Source: Parcubacteria group bacterium CG1_02_39_15 (GTDB lineage Bacteria; Patescibacteriota; Minisyncoccia; Minisyncoccales; Paceibacteraceae). From it: DNA of 6,313 nucleotides. Each line of letters begins with the position of its first letter. Positions within the stretch are counted from its first letter, which is position 1. The DNA lies in contig MNWE01000003.1 in assembly GCA_001872265.1 (NCBI GenBank), positions 1 through 6,313 on the forward strand. The letters are read 5' to 3'. The translations under genes and the position numbers were made by a program. Positions 1 to 5,731 of this stretch are shown here, in pieces. Under the pieces are notes generated by a model. That model saw only the letters and a program-made list of their open reading frames with translations. It had not been told where the DNA came from and did not search any database.

Positions 1-1
1 T

Positions 2-1042
2 ATTATCGTTCAGGGACCGAAAAGGGACGTGGAAGAAGAATTAAAAAATTATCAACTTGGCATTGAAATCAAATATGTTATTCAACCCGAGCCAAAAGGG
101 ATGGGTGATGCCGTCTTGTGCGCTCAAAGCTTAATTTCTGGTCCTTTTTTTGTTCTTCATGCTCACAAGGTTAACGTCGGGGACTTTGTTAAGCCAATAA
201 TAGAAAAATTTCAAGAAACCAAAGCAGAACTTATCTTTTTGGGAATTAAAACCGATCAGCCCTGGCTTTACGGGATGTTAAAATTAGAAGGAGATAAGGC
301 CGTGGGTTTAATCGAAAAGCCGGAAAAAGGAAAGGAGCCGTCGGATATAAAAGCGATAGGTATTTATTTATTGCCTCAAAAGTTTTTTGAATATTATAAA
401 AAAGTACCCGAACATCAATATGCTTTTGAAAGCGCCTTAGATCTTTATGCAAAAGAAAACGAAGCCAGAGTAGTTATAGTCAAAGAAGAACCTTCTTCTT
501 TTAAATACCCTTGGCATTTGTTTGAAGTAACCAAATTCTTAATGGATAAGTATTTGGGAAATAAGACGCATATTGGGAAGAATGCGAAAATCTATGAAGG
601 GGCCGTTATTAAAGGCCCTTGTTATATTGGAGATAATTGCGTAATAGGAAACAATTCATTAATCCGCGAATACGTTAATTTAGAAAACGACTGCTTGATT
701 GGCGCTTTTGCCGAAGTCACTCGTTCTATTTTCCAAGAAGATATTCATACCCATTCAGGTTATTTCGGCGATTCTATCTTTGGTAAAGGCTGCCGACTAG
801 GAGCAGGGACTATTACCGCTAATGTTAGAATTGATAGGGGAGAGATAAAATCAGCTGTCAAAGAAGAAAAAATTAATACCGGCCTAACATCTTTAGGTTG
901 CATTATGGGCGAAAATACTAAAACTGGCGTCCATTGTTCTTTGATGCCTGGCGTCTTAATTGGTTCAAATTGCTTGATTTGGCCAAGCTCAGTAGTTTCC
1001 GGAAACATTAGAGACAATACGGTCTTCCGTCTTGACAAATAA
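2..1042 (+). CDS. GlmU-like sugar-1-phosphate nucleotidyltransferase with left-handed beta-helix acetyltransferase domain (5' partial)
   Basis: The reading frame is open from the window edge, so the true start and the N-terminal nucleotide-binding loop lie upstream; the GTG at 29 is only an internal valine. Bases 2 to about 540 encode the rest of a nucleotidyltransferase fold, seen in PKGMGDAV, a YGML strand and an EKP motif. From about 571 hexapeptide repeats form a left-handed beta-helix that ends in GDS...LGAGTITAN and MPGVLIGSNCLIWP. This layout matches archaeal-type bifunctional GlmU proteins such as Sulfolobus ST0452, which make UDP-GlcNAc (and dTDP-sugars) from sugar-1-phosphates. The acetyltransferase histidine is probably H at 752-754 (HSGYFGD, compare HLTYLGD in GlmU). 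The usual metal-binding aspartate after VLNG is replaced (VLHAHK, 155-169), and the second one before PW is also missing (SSFKYPW, 494-514). The family is clear. Nucleotidyltransferase activity and the sugar handled are uncertain. Confidence 0.85.
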   Translation: MIVQGPKRDVEEELKNYQLGIEIKYVIQPEPKGMGDAVLCAQSLISGPFFVLHAHKVNVGDFVKPIIEKFQETKAELIFLGIKTDQPWLYGMLKLEGDKAVGLIEKPEKGKEPSDIKAIGIYLLPQKFFEYYKKVPEHQYAFESALDLYAKENEARVVIVKEEPSSFKYPWHLFEVTKFLMDKYLGNKTHIGKNAKIYEGAVIKGPCYIGDNCVIGNNSLIREYVNLENDCLIGAFAEVTRSIFQEDIHTHSGYFGDSIFGKGCRLGAGTITANVRIDRGEIKSAVKEEKINTGLTSLGCIMGENTKTGVHCSLMPGVLIGSNCLIWPSSVVSGNIRDNTVFRLDK

Positions 1043-1066
1043 ACTCGCCACTATTCCAGTCTTTCT

Positions 1067-1096
1067 GGTCCCTGCTTTCCCCCGCAGGGCCTTTTT
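1067..1096 (+). terminator. Rho-independent terminator after the GlmU-like gene
   Basis: A stem formed by GG-CCCTGC (1067-1075, with one bulged T at 1069) pairs with GCAGGGCC (1084-1091) around an 8-base loop, giving eight base pairs, nearly all G-C. Five T residues (1092-1096) follow at once. It begins 24 bases after the TAA of the upstream gene and separates it from the tsaC-led unit. No T tract sits on the opposite strand, so it looks unidirectional. Confidence 0.8.
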
Positions 1097-1098
1097 CG

Positions 1099-1107
1099 TG
1101 ATATACT
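1099..1107 (+). promoter_or_regulatory. Extended -10 promoter for the tsaC-led operon, apparently leaderless
   Basis: TGATATACT carries the extended -10 TG followed by a one-base gap and TATACT, one mismatch from TATAAT. No TTGACA-like -35 lies 16-18 bases upstream; that position is occupied by the C-rich loop of the terminator. A start site about 7 bases past the -10 falls at or next to the A of the tsaC ATG (1114). The predicted mRNA therefore has essentially no 5' leader, consistent with the absence of a Shine-Dalgarno sequence. The prediction is from motif and spacing only. Confidence 0.55.
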
Positions 1108-1113
1108 GAAAAA

Positions 1114-1704
1114 ATGCGCATCCTGAAACTAAACCAGAAAAATTTTAAAGAAATAATTAAAGAAGCGACTCAAGCCATTCAAGAAGGAAAAATCGTTGTC
1201 TGCCCAACCGACACTCTTTATGGGCTGATAGCCGATGCCCGCGATATAAAAGCAGTTAAAAAACTCATCAGAATAAAAAAGCGTCGAAGCTCAAAACCAA
1301 TCCCCATTTTTATTAAAGATATAAAAACAGCCAAAAAATTCGCCCAGATTAATAAAGCACAAGAAAAATTCCTTAAGGCAGTTTGGCCGGGCAAGGTAAC
1401 GGTGGTCTTGGGAAGAAAAGGGAAATTGCCTAAAATTCTTTTTGGAAATAAAAAAACCATTGGTTTAAGAATCCCTAATTACAAAATTATTAATCAATTA
1501 TTATTAACTACTAATCGTCCTCTTACTGGCACCTCGGCTAATATCTCTAATCGGCCTCCTTCCACCAAAATTAAAGAAGTTTTAAAACAATTCGCCGATC
1601 AAAAACTTCAGCCGGATTTCATTATTGACGCTGGGAATCTAAAACCGTCAAAACCCTCAATTGTTATTGATTTGATAAAAGGTTTTAAAATTCTAAGAAG
1701 TTAA
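1114..1704 (+). CDS. tsaC: Threonylcarbamoyl-AMP synthase (TsaC/Sua5/YrdC family)
   Basis: This enzyme makes L-threonylcarbamoyl-AMP from threonine, bicarbonate and ATP. It is the cytoplasmic first step of t6A37 modification in tRNAs that read ANN codons. The 196-residue protein is a single YrdC domain, the short TsaC form without the C-terminal Sua5 domain. Visible motifs are PTDTLYGL (31-38), a basic KKRRSSKP segment (55-62) matching the family KxR signature, WPGKVTVVL (91-99), GLRIP (117-121), TGTSANIS (138-145) and PSIVIDL (181-187), the last corresponding to the usual STVVDL. The ATG at 1114 is chosen because the family's N-terminal strand follows at normal distance and a -10 element sits just upstream. 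It is the first gene of the unit, with the transporter starting 1 base after its stop. The partner genes tsaB, tsaD and tsaE are not in the window. Confidence 0.93.
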   Translation: MRILKLNQKNFKEIIKEATQAIQEGKIVVCPTDTLYGLIADARDIKAVKKLIRIKKRRSSKPIPIFIKDIKTAKKFAQINKAQEKFLKAVWPGKVTVVLGRKGKLPKILFGNKKTIGLRIPNYKIINQLLLTTNRPLTGTSANISNRPPSTKIKEVLKQFADQKLQPDFIIDAGNLKPSKPSIVIDLIKGFKILRS

Positions 1705-1705
1705 A

Positions 1706-2887
1706 ATGCCCCATCGTTTTATTCATTTTTTTCACTATTTCTTCAGCAAAGAAAACAATCAATTCTTTACCAGCATTGCCCTTCGCTCTTTTGCCATTGG
1801 GATGGTTTTAATCTTTGAGCCAATTTACCTCTATTCTTACTTTAATTCTATTTCCATAACTTTATTATTTTTTGCTGTTTTCTACGGGACTTTCGGGGTT
1901 TCGGCTGTTTACGCCGGTAAATTAATGTCAAAGATTGGCCCGAAGCACTCTGTGCTTATTTCCCATTTTTTCTTTTTCGGCTACTATCTTTCTTTGTTCT
2001 TGCTTCCTTATTCTTTTTTATTTATTCCCTTAGCCGTGATTTTGGGAGGAATGGGAATGGCTCTTTTTTGGCCGGCTTTCCATGTTGGATTTAATCGTTT
2101 TTCCGAAAATGGATATACAGGAAGAGCGGTTGGCAGAATAAATGTTATTTCTTCTATCCCAACGATTATCAGTCCTGCAATTGGCGGGGTCATTTTAAGT
2201 TTGGCCGGATACCCTGTTCTTTTTACTGCAGTTTTAGCGGTTCTTTTGATTTCTTCTATTCCGATGATGCTTTTTAAAGAAAGTTATGTGTTTTACAGCG
2301 ATTCTTTTCAGAAAGTTTGGCAAAAAATTTTTAAAAAAGAAAACCGCAAAAACTCTTTAGCTTTTGCCGCAGAGTGCGTAGAGGGTTCGATAAATTCTCA
2401 TCTCTGGCCCCTTTTTATGTTTCTTTTAGCCATTGGTTATGCCGCCATGGGAGGAATTGTCACCTTTGCTATAGCGGCCAGCACCGTCTTTACGTTATAT
2501 ATGGGCAGATTGGCCGATAAAATTATTAACCGAATAGAATTCTTGAATATTGGCTCTTTTTTAACCTCAATGAGCTGGATAATAAAATACTTTGTTGTAA
2601 CTCCCCTCGATGCTTTTTTAGCTCAATCCCTTTATGGAATTTGTCGAGCCACAGCCAATATTCCTTTTTACACCTTTTTTTACAAAAAAGTTTCTCTCAA
2701 GGGGCCGGAAGCCGACGAATTTATAGTTTACCGAGAAGTCGTCATTAATCTTGCTCGTTTTCTTACCCTTATCTTTTTGGCTGTAATTTTCTATTTTACT
2801 TCACAAATAAACCTTTCTTTTATATTGGCGGCAGTCCTTTCTTTTGGTTTTATGCTTTTGGGAATCCCGCCAAAATTTAAATTTTAA
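1706..2887 (+). CDS. Major facilitator superfamily transporter, substrate unknown
   Basis: This is a 393-residue integral membrane protein with about 12 predicted helices, roughly at residues 25-45, 52-72, 82-101, 103-125, 145-168, 170-190, 231-246, 248-266, 281-300, 302-325, 345-366 and 368-386. A long charged central loop (about 191-218, rich in K and E) separates the two six-helix halves. The loop after helix 2 reads GKLMSKIGPKHSVL (71-84), a degenerate MFS motif A, and an equivalent YMGRLADKI (265-273) follows helix 8, as expected for the duplicated MFS fold. There is no signal peptide. The start is 1 base after the tsaC stop, and only a weak AAGAAG lies upstream. Nothing in the sequence identifies the substrate or direction. 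Position before the purine/C1 genes might hint at a nucleobase, nucleoside or folate-related solute, but that is speculation. Confidence 0.85.
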   Translation: MPHRFIHFFHYFFSKENNQFFTSIALRSFAIGMVLIFEPIYLYSYFNSISITLLFFAVFYGTFGVSAVYAGKLMSKIGPKHSVLISHFFFFGYYLSLFLLPYSFLFIPLAVILGGMGMALFWPAFHVGFNRFSENGYTGRAVGRINVISSIPTIISPAIGGVILSLAGYPVLFTAVLAVLLISSIPMMLFKESYVFYSDSFQKVWQKIFKKENRKNSLAFAAECVEGSINSHLWPLFMFLLAIGYAAMGGIVTFAIAASTVFTLYMGRLADKIINRIEFLNIGSFLTSMSWIIKYFVVTPLDAFLAQSLYGICRATANIPFYTFFYKKVSLKGPEADEFIVYREVVINLARFLTLIFLAVIFYFTSQINLSFILAAVLSFGFMLLGIPPKFKF

Positions 2888-2891
2888 TTTC

Positions 2892-3449
2892 ATGCCCAAA
2901 AGAGTTTTAATTAGTGTTTGGGATAAAACTGGAATAGCAGAGTTTGCTTCTCAATTAACCAAATTGGGCTGGAAAATAATTTCTACTGGCGGTACGGCTA
3001 AAGTTTTGAAAGAAGCTAAGGTTAAAATAATCCCCATCGAAAAAGTTACCGGCAATCCCGAAGCTTTTGACGGCAGGATGAAAACAATTTCTTTTCAAAT
3101 TGAATCAGCCCTTCTTTTTGACAGGGGGAATAAAAAGCACTTGAAAGAAGCCAAGAAATTAAAGATTTTTCCAATTAATATGGTAGTTTGCAATCTTTAT
3201 CCCTTTGAAAAGGAAAACACCATCAAGAATATTGACATTGGCGGACCAACGATGGTTCGGGCAGCCGCTAAAAACTATAAATATGTCACTGTTATTATCG
3301 ACCCGAAAGATTATCAAAAAGTCATTAAGTTTTTGCAGAACAAAGGAGAGGTCCCAGAGAAAACTCGCTTGGAATTGGCTAAAAAAGTTTTTCAAAGAAC
3401 GGCCAAATATGACAAAGAAATTGCCGAATATTTTAAAAATCAAACTTAA
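2892..3449 (+). CDS. purH: IMP cyclohydrolase, stand-alone N-terminal half of PurH
   Basis: The enzyme closes FAICAR to IMP, the last step of purine synthesis. The 185-residue product covers only the MGS-like cyclohydrolase domain of the normally bifunctional PurH (about 510 residues). Family motifs are SVWDKTG (8-14), STGGTA (31-36), VTGNPEAFDGRMKT (52-65), NLYPF (101-105), IDIGGPTMVRAAAKN (114-128) and the domain-ending TAKYDKEIAEYF (170-181). Residues matching the known active site are present: R62, K64, Y103, D115 and K127. Two oddities are that the usual HPKIHGGLL after GRVKT reads SFQIESALL, and that the loop between NLYPF and NIDIGG is about nine residues shorter than usual. The ATG at 2892 is chosen over 2844 because homology starts with MPKRVLISVWDKTG and the earlier start would overlap the transporter. 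There is no Shine-Dalgarno sequence. It overlaps the formyltransferase gene by 41 bases. Confidence 0.9.
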   Translation: MPKRVLISVWDKTGIAEFASQLTKLGWKIISTGGTAKVLKEAKVKIIPIEKVTGNPEAFDGRMKTISFQIESALLFDRGNKKHLKEAKKLKIFPINMVVCNLYPFEKENTIKNIDIGGPTMVRAAAKNYKYVTVIIDPKDYQKVIKFLQNKGEVPEKTRLELAKKVFQRTAKYDKEIAEYFKNQT

Positions 3450-4383
3450 AAAATTCTTTGACACTCGCTACGGCGAAAACCCTCATCTCAAAGGAGCTCT
3501 TTACCTTAACCAAAGAGATAGAGACCAGTTTTCTGTCCAAAATTTTAAAAAAATTCAGGGTAAGGAAATTTCTTTTAATAATCTTTTAGATTCTAATGCA
3601 GCGATTTTAACTCTTTCTGAATTGGGCGGCAAAAAGCCGGCTTGCGTAATAATCAAACACGGTAATCCTTGCGGCGCAGCTTTAGGAGAGGACGCCAAAA
3701 ACGCATTTTTCCGCGCCTGGGAGAAAGGCGACTCCTTAGCTGCTTTCGGCGGAGTAATTGGCTTAAATAGATTGGTTGACAAAAATTTAGCCAAAATTAT
3801 GGCTAAAAAATTTTTTGAGGTTTTATTGGCGCCAGCAATTGAAAAATCAGCCCTGGAAATTTTATCTCAAAAACCGAAACTAATTATTTTAGTTAATCCA
3901 GCCCTGAAAAATCCTCAACCCTCAAAAGACTTGGACATAAAGAAAATCAGAGGAGGATTTTTAGTTCAAGAGCCAGATTTGAAAGAAATTACTGAAAAAG
4001 ACTTGAAAGCGGCGACAAAAATAAAACCCGCTAAAGAACAAATTAAAGATTTGCTTTTTGCCTGGAAAATTTGTAAAGTTTCTAAATCTAACACCATAGT
4101 TTTGGCGAAAAATGAAACTTTAATTTCTTCCGGGGTTGGCCAGCAAGACAGAAAAAGATGCTGTTTCTTAGCGGTGACAAAAGCCGGTGATCGTGCTAAA
4201 AATACAGTAGCCGCCTCAGATGGCTTTTTTCCTTTTCCAGACGGACCCGAAATTTTAATTAAAGCCGGGGTAAAAGCTATTGCGCAGCCGGGCGGCTCAA
4301 TCAAAGACGAAGATGCTATAGCAATTTGCGATAAATACAAGATTTCAATGGTCTTTACTAATATAAGATGTTTTAAACACTAA
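3409..4383 (+). CDS. purH: AICAR formyltransferase, stand-alone C-terminal half of PurH
   Basis: This enzyme transfers the formyl group of 10-formyl-THF to AICAR, giving FAICAR, the substrate of the enzyme encoded just upstream. The 324-residue product begins with the interdomain stretch of ordinary PurH and runs through RYGENPH (20-26), VIIKHGNPCGAA (80-91, with catalytic K83 and H84), AAFGGVIG (111-118), RGGFLVQEPD (181-190), SKSNTI (225-230), GVGQQDR (242-248), ASDGFFPFPD (269-278), QPGGSIKD (293-300) and the closing MVFTNIRCFKH (314-324). All conserved blocks are present, so it looks functional. It is in frame +1 relative to the cyclohydrolase gene. The ATG at 3409 lies inside that gene's last codons. 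An earlier in-frame ATG at 3205 would add unrelated residues and a 245-base overlap. The usual Q after RYGENPH is L27. Translation probably depends on coupling or on ribosomes re-initiating within the overlap. Confidence 0.88.
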   Translation: MTKKLPNILKIKLKKFFDTRYGENPHLKGALYLNQRDRDQFSVQNFKKIQGKEISFNNLLDSNAAILTLSELGGKKPACVIIKHGNPCGAALGEDAKNAFFRAWEKGDSLAAFGGVIGLNRLVDKNLAKIMAKKFFEVLLAPAIEKSALEILSQKPKLIILVNPALKNPQPSKDLDIKKIRGGFLVQEPDLKEITEKDLKAATKIKPAKEQIKDLLFAWKICKVSKSNTIVLAKNETLISSGVGQQDRKRCCFLAVTKAGDRAKNTVAASDGFFPFPDGPEILIKAGVKAIAQPGGSIKDEDAIAICDKYKISMVFTNIRCFKH

Positions 4384-4399
4384 TTTAATTTTTACTCCA

Positions 4400-5731
4400 A
4401 TGTCATTAAAACAAAGCGATCCTAAAATTTACGAAATAATTGAAGCTGAAAAACAAAGAAAAAGAGAGGGGTTAGAAATGATTCCTTCTGAAAACCATAC
4501 TTCGCCACAAGTTTTGGAGGCTTTGGGTTCTATTTTGACTGACAAATACTCCGAGGGTTATCCTGGCAGGCGCTATTACGGAGGCAATCAATTTATAGAC
4601 GAGGCAGAAAGGTTAACTATTGCCAGAACCAAAGAGGCTTTTGGCGTTCCTTATGCCAATGTCCAGCCTTACTCTGGCAGTCCGGCAAACTTCGCCGTCT
4701 ATTTGGCTACTTGCAATGTTGGTGATACTATAATGGGTCAAAATCTACCCGACGGCGGCCACCTTACCCACGGCTGGAAAGCCAATATTTCCTCAAAACT
4801 TTATAAAAGTGTTCCTTACCATGTAAAAAAAGATGGTTATATAGACATTAAAGAAGTTGAAGCTCTTGCCAATGAGCATAAGCCAAAGTTAATTTGGTGC
4901 GGCGCCACAGCTTATGTTAGAGAGTTTCCATTTGAAGAATTATCTAAAATTGCTGATGGGGTAGGAGCTTTTTTTGTAGCCGACATAGCTCATATTGCCG
5001 GTCTTATTATTGCCGGGGCTCACAAGAGCCCAGTGAATTTTGCCCACATTATTACTACCACCACTCATAAAACTCTGAGAGGCCCAAGAGGGGCGATAAT
5101 CATGATTACAGAAAAAGGCCTGGCAAAAGATCCTGAGCTGGCAGAAAAGATGGATAAAGCTGTTTTCCCCGGCGGCGTCCAAGGCGGTCCTCATAACCAT
5201 CAGACAGCAGCTATTGCTGTGGCTTTGGGAGAGGCATTAAAACCCGAATTCAAAGAATACGGAAAACAGATTGTCAAAAATGCAAAAGCATTAGCTGAAG
5301 AGCTAATGAAAGGAGGAGTAAAGCTTGTTTCTAATGGCACAGATAACCATATGATGCTGATTGATTTAACACCTTATGGAAAAGGCCTGGGGGTGTTTCT
5401 GCAAGACGCTTTAGATTTAGCTAGTATGACTGTCAATAAAAATACCATTCCCGGAGACCCTTCCTCTCCTTTCTATCCCAGCGGTGTCAGATTGGGAACT
5501 CCCGCTATTACTACCCGGGGGATGAAAGAAGAAGAAATGAAAATAATCGCCACTTGGATAGCCCAGGTGGCAAATGAGATAAAAAATTATCGATTACCAG
5601 AAAACAAAGAAGAGATAAAGCCATATCTTAAAAAATTTAGAGAGGAAATGACAGAAAATCAAACAATCAAAGAAATAAAACAGGAAGTCTTAGAGTTTAG
5701 CAAAAGATTTCCTATTCCCGGCATCTCATGA
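4400..5731 (+). CDS. glyA: Serine hydroxymethyltransferase
   Basis: GlyA is a PLP enzyme that converts serine and tetrahydrofolate to glycine and 5,10-methylene-THF, the main source of one-carbon units. The 443-residue protein covers the complete family fold and is about 25 residues longer than E. coli GlyA, the extra mostly at a charged C-terminus that ends in the family-like FPIPGIS. Visible motifs are MIPSENHTSP (27-36), KYSEGYPGRRYYGG (49-62), GGHLTHG (119-125), VADIAHIAGL (193-202, D195 facing PLP), TTTTHKTLRGPRG (219-231, K224 forming the PLP Schiff base), FPGGVQGGPHNHQTAAIAVAL (256-276) and SGVRLGTPAITTRG (361-374, R364 binding the substrate carboxylate). A small deviation is LPDGGHLTHG where LSHGGHLTHG is usual. 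It starts 16 bases after the formyltransferase stop with no visible Shine-Dalgarno sequence and ends in an ATGA overlap with folD. Confidence 0.97.
   Translation: MSLKQSDPKIYEIIEAEKQRKREGLEMIPSENHTSPQVLEALGSILTDKYSEGYPGRRYYGGNQFIDEAERLTIARTKEAFGVPYANVQPYSGSPANFAVYLATCNVGDTIMGQNLPDGGHLTHGWKANISSKLYKSVPYHVKKDGYIDIKEVEALANEHKPKLIWCGATAYVREFPFEELSKIADGVGAFFVADIAHIAGLIIAGAHKSPVNFAHIITTTTHKTLRGPRGAIIMITEKGLAKDPELAEKMDKAVFPGGVQGGPHNHQTAAIAVALGEALKPEFKEYGKQIVKNAKALAEELMKGGVKLVSNGTDNHMMLIDLTPYGKGLGVFLQDALDLASMTVNKNTIPGDPSSPFYPSGVRLGTPAITTRGMKEEEMKIIATWIAQVANEIKNYRLPENKEEIKPYLKKFREEMTENQTIKEIKQEVLEFSKRFPIPGIS

Noticed and set aside
29..31. GTG as the start of the GlmU-like gene
   Set aside because: The frame is open back to the window edge and the residues before it (IIVQGPKRD) fit the nucleotidyltransferase domain, so the gene begins upstream.
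1032..1037. Perfect TTGACA that could be a -35 box
   Set aside because: It lies in the last codons of the GlmU-like gene, has no good -10 at 16-18 bases, and any transcript would meet the terminator at 1067-1096.
1043..1113. Possible riboswitch or small RNA in the only sizeable intergenic gap
   Set aside because: The 71 bases are accounted for by the terminator hairpin and the -10 element, and no further structure is visible.
2844..2891. Earlier ATG for the IMP cyclohydrolase gene
   Set aside because: It adds 16 residues with no resemblance to PurH and overlaps the transporter's last codons. Homology starts at MPKRVLISVWDKTG (2892).
3205..3408. Earlier ATG for the AICAR formyltransferase gene
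   Set aside because: The extra 68 residues are an out-of-frame shadow of the cyclohydrolase and match nothing in PurH. The start at 3409 fits the domain.
3966..4340. Antisense open frame of 124 codons opposite the formyltransferase gene
   Set aside because: It is fully inside a gene with strong family motifs and its translation shows no recognisable domain. The other antisense frames (246-452, 760-1038, 1218-1460, 2008-2193, 3159-3464, 3555-3794, 4940-5200) are rejected for the same reason.
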